Positions 18,557 through 28,192 of a stretch of 39,265 nt of DNA are shown here, one piece after another. The notes beneath the pieces were generated by a model. It did not search any database. It had not been told where the DNA came from and worked only from the letters and a program-made list of their open reading frames with translations. The DNA is taken from NCBI GenBank assembly GCA_945788685.1, contig CALZMZ010000018.1:1-39265 (forward strand), written 5' to 3'. Both the position numbers and the translations under genes were made by a program. This DNA comes from Thermodesulfovibrionia bacterium. Lineage in GTDB: Bacteria > Nitrospirota > Thermodesulfovibrionia > UBA6902. Position 1 is the stretch's first letter; each line of letters starts with the position of its first letter.

Positions 18557-19313
18557 ATCCGGGACAGACTATAGAATGGTAAAAAGAGAAATTACTGAAA
18601 AACTGATTAAGGCGATAGAAGTTTACGAAGAACTCGGCTTTACATATTTACCCCTGAAGCAGGACAGATTCATTGAACTTATCAAGAGCAAACCTGTCTA
18701 CGCTGTTTCTGAAACACATGCTGATACTGTTTCAGAACCTGAGTCTGCCCTTTCAATTAATAAGGACCAGGCTCTCACTCAGCTCAGGGAGAAAATAGGC
18801 GACTGCACAAGGTGCAAGCTTCATAAGGAGAGAAAGAACATTGTGTATGGTGAAGGGTCTTCTGACGCACGCCTGATGTTTATCGGCGAAGGACCTGGCA
18901 GAGATGAGGACATTCAGTCCCGCCCATTTGTTGGAGAGGCAGGTAAGCTTCTTACAAGACTGATAGAAAAAATGGGCATGAAACGTGAGGATGTGTATAT
19001 TGCTAACATAGTCAAATGCAGGCCGCCTTTTAACAGGGACCCGGAAGAGGATGAAATTGCCACCTGTAAACCCTTTGTGGAGCGACAGGTAGAGATAATC
19101 AACCCCAAAGTCATCATGAGTCTGGGCAGGGTATCTGCACAATCAATACTTGGCATGAAAATGCCCATAGGCAGAATGCGTGGGAATTTTTTCAGTATTA
19201 ATGATACTCCACTTATGCCTACATTTCATCCTGCTTACCTGTTGAGAAATCCCAAAGACAAATGGCTCGTCTGGGATGATGCACAAAAGGTATTGGAAAA
19301 ACTGAGAGATTGA
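18549..19313 (+). CDS. uracil-DNA glycosylase, type 4 (Fe-S)
   Basis: CTRCKLHKERKNIVYGEGSSDARLMFIGEGPGRDEDIQSRPFVGEAGKLL ... ANIVKCRPPFNRDPEEDEIATCKPF ... TFHPAYLLRNP. Confidence 0.92.
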   Translation: MNKSGTDYRMVKREITEKLIKAIEVYEELGFTYLPLKQDRFIELIKSKPVYAVSETHADTVSEPESALSINKDQALTQLREKIGDCTRCKLHKERKNIVYGEGSSDARLMFIGEGPGRDEDIQSRPFVGEAGKLLTRLIEKMGMKREDVYIANIVKCRPPFNRDPEEDEIATCKPFVERQVEIINPKVIMSLGRVSAQSILGMKMPIGRMRGNFFSINDTPLMPTFHPAYLLRNPKDKWLVWDDAQKVLEKLRD

Positions 19314-19325
19314 TATGGAGGTTTT

Positions 19326-19832
19326 ATGAAAAGATTATGGGCCCCGTGGAGAATGGAGTATATTCTTGATGATAACAAACATAACTCATGTCTGTTCTGC
19401 GATGTTTCAAAAAAAGAAAAAACCAGGGTCAATAAAACAAAAGACAAAAAAAACCTCATACTCCACAGGTCAAAAAATTGCTTTATTCTGTTAAACAAAT
19501 ACCCATACAACAGTGGTCACTTAATGGTCGTCCCCTACTTTCACACCTCGTCCTTTGAGGGTCTTGATGATGATGTTCTTTTTGATCTTATAAAAAATGT
19601 TGAAAAATCAACAGGCATTCTCAAGCAGGTCCTTCGCCCTGACGGTTTTAACATGGGTCTGAATTTCGGCAAGGTTGCCGGGGCAGGCATGGAATCTCAT
19701 ATGCATATACATGTGGTGCCGCGATGGACAGGTGATACCGACAGCATGCCTATCATTGCGGAGACCAGGGTTATGCCTGAACATCTCAAAAAGACATACA
19801 ATAAACTGGTCAAGGTCTTTGCAAAGGGGTAA
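19326..19832 (+). CDS. HIT-family nucleotide hydrolase/transferase
   Basis: MKRLWAPWRMEYI...CLFC...LLNKYPYNSGHLMVVPYFH...GMESHMHIHVVPRW HIT motif. Confidence 0.92.
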   Translation: MKRLWAPWRMEYILDDNKHNSCLFCDVSKKEKTRVNKTKDKKNLILHRSKNCFILLNKYPYNSGHLMVVPYFHTSSFEGLDDDVLFDLIKNVEKSTGILKQVLRPDGFNMGLNFGKVAGAGMESHMHIHVVPRWTGDTDSMPIIAETRVMPEHLKKTYNKLVKVFAKG

Positions 19833-19834
19833 AC

Positions 19835-19866
19835 ATCGGGAACTGTATTCTCCGGATTTTTTTTGA
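19835..19866 (+). terminator. possible intrinsic terminator after the nnr-HIT cluster
   Basis: atcgggaactgtattctccggat followed by T-tract; stem has bulges. Confidence 0.4.
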
Positions 19867-20106
19867 ATATATGGTTTTGTTCTTTATTCGCTTAAAGCTC
19901 TTTGATTAATTTTATTAGTTAATAATAGTTATAACCGACATCCATGTGCATCAGGTAAAAATTATACCCCATATTTCCACAATACCAGCGTGATTCTTAA
20001 AATTACAGTAACATTCCTTTTTTACCATGAATTTTTTTATTAATTTCTAGAATTCATATATAATTTATGTTATACTTATAAGTTGTATGTCCGGAGGATC
20101 AATTAT

Positions 20107-21537
20107 ATGAAAGAAAAAGACGTATTCGATGAATTAATCGAAATAGGTAAGAAACGCGGGATGCTTACCTATGATGAAATAAATGATGCACTGCCATCGG
20201 AATTTTTTACTCCTGATGAAATAGAAGAGTTAATGGATCTTTTAGGCGATATGGGCGTAAAAATAGTGGACAGTGATGAATCCGCTCCTCTTGAAGAAGT
20301 AGCTACTCCCGAATATGAAAAGACAGAGGATCTTGTACAGGCCTATTTCCACTCCATGGGAGATATCTCGATCCTTACAAAGAGTGAAGAAGTCGAGCTT
20401 GCTAAAAAACTTGAAGAAGGCAAGGAGATAATTGGAGAGATTATTAAAACCCTTGCTATAACAAAACGGATCGAAAAGGACCTTGTCGAAAACGAAGAGA
20501 ACCAGGATATGGAAGAAGACGAGAAAATGAATTATATTCTCGAATCCACCCTCTTCAGACTCGAAACAATGGTTGAAGTAATAAATGATTTCAATGATGA
20601 AATATTTCAATACGGTGAGTCGCTTGCTGAATTAAAGGTTCTTATCAAATATGAAAAAAGCAAAAAACGCGTCAGGGCCGCTGTGCTTTTGGAAATGGAA
20701 GAACTTTCAGACAGGGCCCAATCTGTTTTTAAAAGAATAGAGTCTGAAGTAGGCATAAAACCGGACCAGATCCTCTCAATGTGGGAGAGAATCAGCAGAG
20801 TACAGGCGTTTGTGCTTGAAGCAAAAAATGAACTGATCACACGTAACCTCAGGCTTGTTGTAAACATAGCAAAAAACTACGTAGGGAGAGGACTTCCCCT
20901 TCTTGACCTTATTCAGGAAGGCAATATCGGACTGATGAAGGCAGTTGATAAATTCAAGCATGAAAAGGGTTTCAAGTTCAGTACTTATGCAACCTGGTGG
21001 ATAAGACAGGCTATTACCAGGGCACTTATTGATCAGACTAAAACGATCAGGGTGCCTGTTCATATGATGGAATTTTATAACAGGGTCACAAAAGCGTCCA
21101 GGGAGCTTACCCAGGAACTGGGCAGAGAGCCTTCTGACGAAGAAATAGCCGGGAAACTCATTGTCCCAACCAAAAAGGTTGAAGAGGTATTCAGGGCTAT
21201 TCAGGACCCCATTGCTCTTCAGACTCCGGTTGGCGATGAAGATACAGAACTGGAAGACTTCATTGGTGACAAGAACAGCCCTTCTCCTTACACAGATGCA
21301 GAAAACAATGAAATATCCGGATATATTAAGAAGGTTCTCGGCACACTGACACCAAAAGAAGAAAAAGTGATCAGAATGAGATTCGGTATTGGCGTTGACA
21401 GGGACCATACTCTTGAAGAAGTGGGAAGACACCTGACAATCACAAGAGAAAGAGTTAGGCAGATAGAAGCCAAAGCTTTAAGAAAGCTGAAGCATCCCAG
21501 CAGGTTAAAGGCACTTAAGGCATTGGTCAGTACATAA
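20107..21537 (+). CDS. rpoD: RNA polymerase primary sigma factor (sigma70)
   Basis: NLRLVVNIAKNYVGRGLPLLDLIQEGNIGLMKAVDKFKHEKGFKFSTYATWWIRQAITRALIDQTKTIRVPVHM ... VIRMRFGIGVDRDHTLEEVGRHLTITRERVRQIEAKALRKLKHP. Confidence 0.97.
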   Translation: MKEKDVFDELIEIGKKRGMLTYDEINDALPSEFFTPDEIEELMDLLGDMGVKIVDSDESAPLEEVATPEYEKTEDLVQAYFHSMGDISILTKSEEVELAKKLEEGKEIIGEIIKTLAITKRIEKDLVENEENQDMEEDEKMNYILESTLFRLETMVEVINDFNDEIFQYGESLAELKVLIKYEKSKKRVRAAVLLEMEELSDRAQSVFKRIESEVGIKPDQILSMWERISRVQAFVLEAKNELITRNLRLVVNIAKNYVGRGLPLLDLIQEGNIGLMKAVDKFKHEKGFKFSTYATWWIRQAITRALIDQTKTIRVPVHMMEFYNRVTKASRELTQELGREPSDEEIAGKLIVPTKKVEEVFRAIQDPIALQTPVGDEDTELEDFIGDKNSPSPYTDAENNEISGYIKKVLGTLTPKEEKVIRMRFGIGVDRDHTLEEVGRHLTITRERVRQIEAKALRKLKHPSRLKALKALVST

Positions 21538-21827
21538 ATACTGAACCTGCATGATTAGACATACGTAAGTCCATTTCATGTTGCTTTTTAAGTATAAATT
21601 GTAAACACCACATAGATTGCCACTTATATAATAAATTATTACCATTAATTATCAATAAGTTAGCACAATCTCATACTGGACCATCTTATCCACTTGATAT
21701 TATTATCCTTTAAAAGCTATTATTGACAAGAAGTTCATGCTATTACTCGAAGTAATAATGCGAAAATAATTATCGTCAGGTGTAATCTCGGCACTTACTC
21801 CTGTTTTATCTGATTTTCACTAATAAG

Positions 21828-23162
21828 ATGATAAATCTTCTGAAGAGTCACATGATTTTGTACAGAAACGCTTTAATATCCTCAACTTGTATCGTCCTAT
21901 TATTATTATTTGTAACTACTGCAGCTGCTCAGCAATGCACTGACAATGATCTTGACGGCTATTTTAAGGAAGGCGGCATATGCGGTTTAATTGATTGCAA
22001 TGACAATGATAAGACCGTCTTTCCTGGTGCATCAGAATTATGTGATGCCAAGGATAATAACTGTGACGGAAAACTTGATTTCACAACTGATGTGGACAGG
22101 GATGGTGATGGTGTGCCCATGTGTGCTGAAGATTGTAATGATAATAATCCGCACATCTCACCTGAGGTACAGGAAGGTCCCTATGATCGTATTACCTGTA
22201 GTGACGGGATTGACAATGACTGTGATTACAGGATTGACATGGCTGATGAAGATTGTATAAAAGAGTGTAAGGATAATGACGGTGACGGTTTTGGAAACCC
22301 CGGATTGATCATCTGTGCTAATGGGCCTCTCACTGACTGTAATGATAGTGACGCCAGCATACATCCGGAAGCAGCGGATAATAGCTGCAATAATATTGAT
22401 GAAAACTGTGACGGGTATAATGATGAAGGCTATGTAAACAGCATAACTGAGTGTGGTCAGGGCATATGCTCATCTTCCGGATTATTGATATGTTCTGATG
22501 GTGTTGAAATTGATACCTGCTCTCCTGGAGAAGTTTTCTCAGAAGGACCTGCCGGCAATTCAACATGTTATGACAATGTTGACAATGATTGTGATGGTGT
22601 AATTGATTCAAATGACACTGATTGTGTAAGTCCTTGCATTGATAATGATGCTGACGGATATGGAAATCCCGGAGTGATAACCTGTGACAATGGTCCTCTT
22701 GCTGACTGTAATGATAATGATGCGTATATACATCCGCATGCCCTGGACAATAACTGCAACAATATTGATGAAAACTGTGATGGATATTATGATGAAGGCT
22801 ATATAATCACAGTTACCGAATGCGGTCAGGGTATATGCTCATCATCGGGATTATTGACTTGTTCAGGCGGTGTTGAAACTGATACATGCTTACCTGGAGC
22901 GGTTTTATCAGAAGGACCTGTTGGTGATTCAACGTGTTATGACACTGTGGATAATGATTGTGATGGTGTAACCGATTCAAATGACACTAACTGTGTAGGA
23001 CCATGTATTGATAATGATGGTGACGGATACGGCAGTCCGGGTAATATTAACTGTCCAAATGGTCCTATTACTGACTGCAATGATCAGGATCCGGCCATTA
23101 ATGCCCATAATATTTCATATTGTGATCCGGCACTTCGGAGAATACTCAAATATATATTCTGA
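21828..23162 (+). CDS. secreted MopE-like metal-binding-motif repeat protein, probably C-terminally frameshifted
   Basis: Repeated DCNDNDxxxxPGAxExCDxxDNNCDG motifs; out-of-frame FnIII-like tail (SCFTLTTYDIAGNESIYSNEVCY) continues to 23292 in another frame. Confidence 0.8.
   Translation: MINLLKSHMILYRNALISSTCIVLLLLFVTTAAAQQCTDNDLDGYFKEGGICGLIDCNDNDKTVFPGASELCDAKDNNCDGKLDFTTDVDRDGDGVPMCAEDCNDNNPHISPEVQEGPYDRITCSDGIDNDCDYRIDMADEDCIKECKDNDGDGFGNPGLIICANGPLTDCNDSDASIHPEAADNSCNNIDENCDGYNDEGYVNSITECGQGICSSSGLLICSDGVEIDTCSPGEVFSEGPAGNSTCYDNVDNDCDGVIDSNDTDCVSPCIDNDADGYGNPGVITCDNGPLADCNDNDAYIHPHALDNNCNNIDENCDGYYDEGYIITVTECGQGICSSSGLLTCSGGVETDTCLPGAVLSEGPVGDSTCYDTVDNDCDGVTDSNDTNCVGPCIDNDGDGYGSPGNINCPNGPITDCNDQDPAINAHNISYCDPALRRILKYIF
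22264..23100 (+). repeat. in-frame 369-bp tandem repeat (two full copies plus partial third)
   Basis: gataatga at 22272, 22641 and 23010, spaced exactly 369 bp; units share ECGQGICSSSGLL...DNDCDGV. Confidence 0.85.
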
Positions 23163-23307
23163 TACTATTGATATCGGTAATAGCACATGTTTTAAGATGT
23201 ATACTCAATCCCAGTCACAGTCGTGTTTCACGTTAACCACATATGATATTGCCGGGAATGAAAGTATTTATTCCAATGAGGTTTGCTACTAAATCAGTTA
23301 AGTAGTA

Positions 23308-24279
23308 TTATTTATTGGCCCATGTGGAGCCGATGGTTATCTCATTGCTGATATCAGTGATAACAGCTCCGGCAGTATGGTCTCTTAATGAAATAACCTG
23401 CATGTTTCCGATCGGTCTTCTTACCGGATTGTCTTTATATATCAAGAAAGCATCCCCTGTCATCAGTCCATCATTTGCGCCTTTATCCAGGAATATGATA
23501 TCGCCCCGTTTCAAAAGCCTCAGGTTCATGTGAGATTCTACTATATAACCGGAGTTATCAGGGGTCCTCGGGTTCTCTGTAACTGCGGGAAGCTCAATCT
23601 CTTTGTATGGAATAAGTCCGTCGCCTACATGGACATTTTCAAAGGATTTCAGCACCATCGCCCTGGTTTGACCACTGTCATCGCCAACTACCTTAATAAT
23701 TCCGGAAACTCGTATCTGGTGTCCGAGTTTTTCATTTGATTCAGGATGTAGGACCATCTTGACATCTTTTATAACAAGGTACTGCATTTCGATATCAGCT
23801 TTGTCCTGGGTGTCAATATAAACCATTTCATCCTGACCGACCATGACTCTTCCTGTAGGAGTAGAAACGATTTCTCCCTGTGCGGGGTATCTGTCATCAA
23901 TCCATCCACTGGCAATATAAAGATTCCTGTCAACCAAAAACTTTTTCTTATCAACTTTCGGAATAATAACAGCATCAGGCTTTTGCTTGCGCTTTTTTAA
24001 TTCAGGGGGCTTTCTCGGCGGCATTGTCATACGCATCAACTCTTCCCTGGAAGGAATTGTTATGCTTGTACCGGGATAAATAAGGTCCGGGTTTTCTATA
24101 TGGGGATTAACATTCCATAATTTGGGCCATAAAAAGTTATCTTCCAGTTCTGAATCAGAAATGCCCCACAGGGTATCTCCTCTCTCAATGACATATTCCC
24201 GAGATGATTGATCATCGGCATTGACAACAGCAATGGTAAATACTGAAAGTACGAACAGGAAAAAGAAGCTTTTTTTCAT
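23308..24279 (-). CDS. LysM peptidoglycan-binding domain protein
   Basis: Signal peptide MKKSFFFLFVLSVFTIAVVNA; YVIERGDTLWGISDSELEDNFLWPKLWNVNPHIENPDLIYPGTSITIP. Confidence 0.9.
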   Translation of the reverse strand: MKKSFFFLFVLSVFTIAVVNADDQSSREYVIERGDTLWGISDSELEDNFLWPKLWNVNPHIENPDLIYPGTSITIPSREELMRMTMPPRKPPELKKRKQKPDAVIIPKVDKKKFLVDRNLYIASGWIDDRYPAQGEIVSTPTGRVMVGQDEMVYIDTQDKADIEMQYLVIKDVKMVLHPESNEKLGHQIRVSGIIKVVGDDSGQTRAMVLKSFENVHVGDGLIPYKEIELPAVTENPRTPDNSGYIVESHMNLRLLKRGDIIFLDKGANDGLMTGDAFLIYKDNPVRRPIGNMQVISLRDHTAGAVITDISNEITIGSTWANK

Positions 24280-24434
24280 CTTGATACCCCCGAATTTGAT
24301 AAATAGTAATTCATAACAATATATACATTAACATAATGAATAAAATAAATTATGTGACCATGTTAACATTAATTAATCTAACGGCTTCCAGGCTATTTTA
24401 CTTAAACACTGGCCAGTAACTGTTTAAATAAAGA

Positions 24435-25640
24435 CTATGTTCTATATTCTGCATTTATAGCAATATACTTTTCTGTCAGGTCACAGGAGAGGGCCCTTGC
24501 CAACTTATCACCTGCACCAAGGTCGACAGTAATGACTACTGTTTTATTCTGGAGGGCACGTCCGGCCTGTTTCTCTTTATTAGTACCGATTCCATTTCTC
24601 ATGACCTTGACTCTGCCGATATATATATCAATTTTATTCTCATTAATCTTCACCCCTGAATACCCTGCTGCAGCTATAATCCTGCCCCAGTTAGGATCAT
24701 TTCCATATACAGCGGTCTTCACCAGCATAGAGCCTGATATGGCCCTTGCTACCCTGTCAGCGTCAGTCACAGACCTTGCCCCCTTTACTATGACCTCGAT
24801 AAGTTTTGTAGCGCCCTCCCCGTCCCGGGCAATCAATTTGGCCAGATCATAGGTCAGTTCGTTTAATGTAGAGCTGATTTCTTCGTACTCTTTTGAATCC
24901 CTGGTAACTGGATCATTACAGAGCAGTCCGTTTGCCATGGCAAATACCGAATCATTTGTGCTCATATCATTATCAACAGCCAGCCGGTTAAATGACCGGT
25001 CAACAGCATCTTTAATAGCACGGCCAAGCAGCCTGTGACTGATAGAAATATCTGTAAGAATATAACAGAGCATTGTTGCCATGTCAGGACAAATCATTCC
25101 TGCCCCCTTTGCAATACCTGCTATTGTCCCGGTCTTGCTTCCTATCCTTACTTTTTTTAATAATACCTTTGGAAAGCTGTCTGTTGTCATGATTGCTTCA
25201 GCAGCATCCATCAAGGAAGATGGGGAAACCTTTTGAACAAGGTCAGGGATGGCCTTTCTGATTTTATGTATCGGAAGCTGTTCACCTATTACTCCGGTTG
25301 ACGACACATTAACAAGATCAGATGATACACGCAGTATCCCCGCTGTTTGTACAATCATCTCTTTTGCATGTTTCATTCCCTCCGGACCGGTACACGCATT
25401 TGCATTGCCGCTGTTTATTATTATTGCCTGACTCTTATTCTGTACGGAAAGTCTTTTAATGGCCAGTTTTAAAGGGGCGGCCTTGATATTATTCTTTGTA
25501 AACAGTCCAATTGTTACTGACGGGACTTCAGAATATATAAGGGCGAGGTCCTTTTCCCCTGTCTTTTTTATTCCGGCAGATATGCCAGCAAACCGGAATC
25601 CATGAACAGCGGGCATTCGAGGGATGGAACTCTTTTTCAT
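24435..25640 (-). CDS. argJ: bifunctional glutamate N-acetyltransferase / amino-acid acetyltransferase ArgJ
   Basis: GFRFAGISAGIKKTGEKDLALIYSEVP...AIIINSGNANACTG...SSTGVIGEQLPI...GAGMICPDMATMLCYILTD...DNDMSTNDSVFAMANG...GNDPNWGRIIAAAGYSG. Confidence 0.95.
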   Translation of the reverse strand: MKKSSIPRMPAVHGFRFAGISAGIKKTGEKDLALIYSEVPSVTIGLFTKNNIKAAPLKLAIKRLSVQNKSQAIIINSGNANACTGPEGMKHAKEMIVQTAGILRVSSDLVNVSSTGVIGEQLPIHKIRKAIPDLVQKVSPSSLMDAAEAIMTTDSFPKVLLKKVRIGSKTGTIAGIAKGAGMICPDMATMLCYILTDISISHRLLGRAIKDAVDRSFNRLAVDNDMSTNDSVFAMANGLLCNDPVTRDSKEYEEISSTLNELTYDLAKLIARDGEGATKLIEVIVKGARSVTDADRVARAISGSMLVKTAVYGNDPNWGRIIAAAGYSGVKINENKIDIYIGRVKVMRNGIGTNKEKQAGRALQNKTVVITVDLGAGDKLARALSCDLTEKYIAINAEYRT

Positions 25641-26692
25641 CAGGGTGAGGGAGAGGAAGTCATCAGCCCGGCAGTCTCTTCAAAGTTGTACATTATGTTC
25701 ATATTCTGAACGGCTGACCCGGATGCTCCCTTAATAAGGTTATCTATTACACTGACAATAATCAGAGAAAATCCTTTGCCGGAACGTTTGTCAAGAAAGA
25801 CGGATATATCACAGAAGTTAGTGCCTTTCACTGCTTTTGTTGTTGGATAAAGACCGTTTTTCATTACCCTCACAAAAGGTTCCTTTTTATAATGTTCCCT
25901 GTACATTTTCTGAATTTCAGAAAGTTTCACCTTTTTATGTAACCTTACATATATGGTACTTAATATTCCCCGGTCCATGGGCATGAGATGCGGCGTAAAG
26001 ATAATCCTGACTTTCTTCTTTGAAAGACCGCTTAACTCCTGTTCAATCTCAGGGGTATGCCTGTGGACTGATATCCCATACGCCTTGACTGAGTCGTTTA
26101 CTTCACAGAACATAAAGGGCTGGGCAGGGTTTCGTCCTGCACCTGATGTCCCGGACTTGGAATCCACTATTATCGAATCAGTGTCTACATAGCCCAGGCC
26201 CATTATCGGTTCAAGCCCAAGAATTGCGCTGGTCGGATAGCATCCGGGATTAGCGATAATCGATGCTTTCCTGATCTTGTCCCTGTTTACTTCAGGGAGC
26301 CCATAAACAGCCTTTTTAAGAAATGCCGGAAACCGGTGAGGCGTTTTATACCAGGACTCATAAATGTGAGCGCTCTTCAGCCTGTAGTCTGCAGAAAGGT
26401 CTATTACTTTTTTTCCGGCTTTATGCAGGTCTGCAACTATCTTCTGGGAAGTCTTGTGGGGAAGACACAGAAAGAAAAGATCAGCTCTGTCAGTCAGGGT
26501 CTTAAGATTTAAAGATTCGAACTTTAATTCAGTATTACGGAAATGCAGAAATATATCAGAGATCCGTGATCCGGAAAGACGCTCTGATGTAACTGCACTT
26601 ACCTTTACTTCTGGATGTCCCAGAAGAAGCCTTAACAGCTCACACCCTGTATACCCACTTCCTCCTATGATTGCAACTTTTACCATATTCAC
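25640..26692 (-). CDS. argC: N-acetyl-gamma-glutamyl-phosphate reductase
   Basis: VAIIGGSGYTGCELLRLLLGHPEVKVSAVTSE...YGLPEVNRDKIRKASIIANPGCYPTSAILGLEP...SKSGTSGAGR. Confidence 0.96.
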   Translation of the reverse strand: MNMVKVAIIGGSGYTGCELLRLLLGHPEVKVSAVTSERLSGSRISDIFLHFRNTELKFESLNLKTLTDRADLFFLCLPHKTSQKIVADLHKAGKKVIDLSADYRLKSAHIYESWYKTPHRFPAFLKKAVYGLPEVNRDKIRKASIIANPGCYPTSAILGLEPIMGLGYVDTDSIIVDSKSGTSGAGRNPAQPFMFCEVNDSVKAYGISVHRHTPEIEQELSGLSKKKVRIIFTPHLMPMDRGILSTIYVRLHKKVKLSEIQKMYREHYKKEPFVRVMKNGLYPTTKAVKGTNFCDISVFLDKRSGKGFSLIIVSVIDNLIKGASGSAVQNMNIMYNFEETAGLMTSSPSP

Positions 26693-26821
26693 GTTACCAG
26701 TCCGGTAATTTAAAAAATACCATTATATATTATTGGCAAATAAAAAGGCCCAGGTTTAGAACCTGAACCTGCTCATTCAATAATTTTGAGTTTATACAAA
26801 CCTGAATCTTGGTCTGACTAA

Positions 26822-27214
26822 TTATCTCTTTGAGAACTGGAAACGTGCCCTGGCACCTTTGAGACCGTATTTTTTCCTCTCCACCGCTCTCGGGTCCCTT
26901 GTTAACAGCCCCTCTTTCTTAAGTTTTCCCCTGAAATCGGAATTCGCCATAACCAGCGCACGGGATATGCCATGCCTGATAGCAGATGCCTGTCCACTGT
27001 AACCTCCGCCCTTGACCCTGACACTAATATCATATTTTCCACTTACAGCAACTACATGTAATGGCTGCTGTACAATCATTTTCATGGTCTCATGAGGGAA
27101 ATACTGGGTCATCGGTTTTTTATTGATAACAATATTGCCTGTGCCGGCCTTCATGAAAACCTGTGCAATCGATGATTTTCTTCTGCCTGTTGCGTTATAT
27201 TCTATTTCTGCCAT
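26822..27214 (-). CDS. rpsI: 30S ribosomal protein S9
   Basis: [27 protein letters not shown] ... [19 protein letters not shown] ... [28 protein letters not shown]. Confidence 0.98.
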   Translation of the reverse strand: MAEIEYNATGRRKSSIAQVFMKAGTGNIVINKKPMTQYFPHETMKMIVQQPLHVVAVSGKYDISVRVKGGGYSGQASAIRHGISRALVMANSDFRGKLKKEGLLTRDPRAVERKKYGLKGARARFQFSKR

Positions 27215-27227
27215 ATTTCAAGACTCC

Positions 27228-27665
27228 TTATTGGATATTTAAAGACAATTCTTCAGGGTTCTGCGCCTCATGCGGATGGTCCGCACCGCTATAGACTTTC
27301 AGTTTCTTGAACTGCTGTCTTCCAAGTGTGTTTTTTGGAAGCATGCCGCGGACCGCAGAATAGATTATCTTCTCAGGTGACTCTTTCATGATGTCTTTAG
27401 CTGTTTTAGACTTCAGACCGCCAGGATAACCTGAATGACGGTAATAAATCTTGTTCTCAAGCTTGTTTCCTGTGAATCTTACTTTGGCCGCATTGACTAT
27501 CACGACATAATCACCGGTATCAACATGAGGGGTAAATATCGGCTTGTTTTTCCCCCTTAAGATTGATGCTACCCTTGAGGCCAGTCTTCCCACTACAAGC
27601 CCGTCAGCATCTATGACATGCCATTTCTTAATAACATCTGTATTTTTTGCTGATATTGTTTTCAT
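27228..27665 (-). CDS. rplM: 50S ribosomal protein L13
   Basis: [56 protein letters not shown] ... [12 protein letters not shown]. Confidence 0.98.
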   Translation of the reverse strand: MKTISAKNTDVIKKWHVIDADGLVVGRLASRVASILRGKNKPIFTPHVDTGDYVVIVNAAKVRFTGNKLENKIYYRHSGYPGGLKSKTAKDIMKESPEKIIYSAVRGMLPKNTLGRQQFKKLKVYSGADHPHEAQNPEELSLNIQ

Positions 27666-27707
27666 ATTTCCTCGCTATGTACATAATTATAAAGAATAGA
27701 ACATAAC

Positions 27708-27737
27708 ATGATAATGAAAAAATGCTTAATTTGTCAA
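27708..27737 (-). promoter_or_regulatory. predicted sigma70 promoter for rplM-rpsI
   Basis: Reverse strand TTGACA - 18 nt - TATCAT upstream of rplM. Confidence 0.5.
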
Positions 27738-27782
27738 CATTATGGGAAATAATAAATTAATGGGATACAATAAAGACTGAAA

Positions 27783-27968
27783 TTAAACCCTGTCACATGA
27801 GCGGTGAGCCAGCTTTTCCCAGAAGTTCATGTCCAGCTCGTCTACATACTCATCAATGGAATAACTGTTGCTGCAATCCATGCAGCGCAATTTAACACCC
27901 CTTCAACCTATTTTCAATTCCAACTTGCCACTGCATTGTCTGCATTTCATTCCTGACTTTGACTTCAT
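27783..27968 (-). CDS. candidate small dual-CXXC selenoprotein (one in-frame TGA)
   Basis: Reverse strand GGAGG RBS then ATG: MKSKSGMKCRQCSGKLELKIG-(TGA)-RGVKLRCMDCSNSYSIDEYVDELDMNFWEKLAHRSCDRV-TAA; two CXXC knuckles flank the TGA (27903-27905); absent from the ORF track because of the TGA. Confidence 0.7.
27868..27890 (-). promoter_or_regulatory. candidate bacterial SECIS hairpin
   Basis: Reverse strand TTGC GC TGCA TGGAT TGCA GCAA (or GCTGCA-TGGAT-TGCAGC); apical loop starts 22 nt after the TGA with G near its start. Confidence 0.55.
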
Positions 27969-28192
27969 CTATAAAACCTCCAATTATTTAACAGTATATT
28001 ATAGTTTAATTTTACATTAAAAGTGAATGCCCTGACATTCTTACCTGTATATTTTGTATATATTATGGGTTAGTAATTTATATTTAATATGCACTCTTTG
28101 CCGTTACAAAAATATCTGGTATTTTTTTGCGGTTAATAATTTTACCTCTTTTTATATTATATGGATTTTTATCAGGGCAAGGGTAGAATGAT

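Noticed and set aside
20776-21432. 218-aa ORF antisense to rpoD
   Set aside because: Opposite strand of a clear sigma70 gene; composition is a shadow of the real frame with no family signature
24402-24427. Inverted repeat ttaaacactggccagtaactgtttaa downstream of argJ
   Set aside because: Could be an argJ terminator, but no T-tract is clear on the reading strand; left unannotated
27783-27968. Simple pseudogene interpretation of the dual-CXXC ORF
   Set aside because: RBS, intact frame on both sides of a single TGA (not TAA/TAG), CXXC context and hairpin at SECIS distance favour recoding, though a nonsense mutation is not excluded
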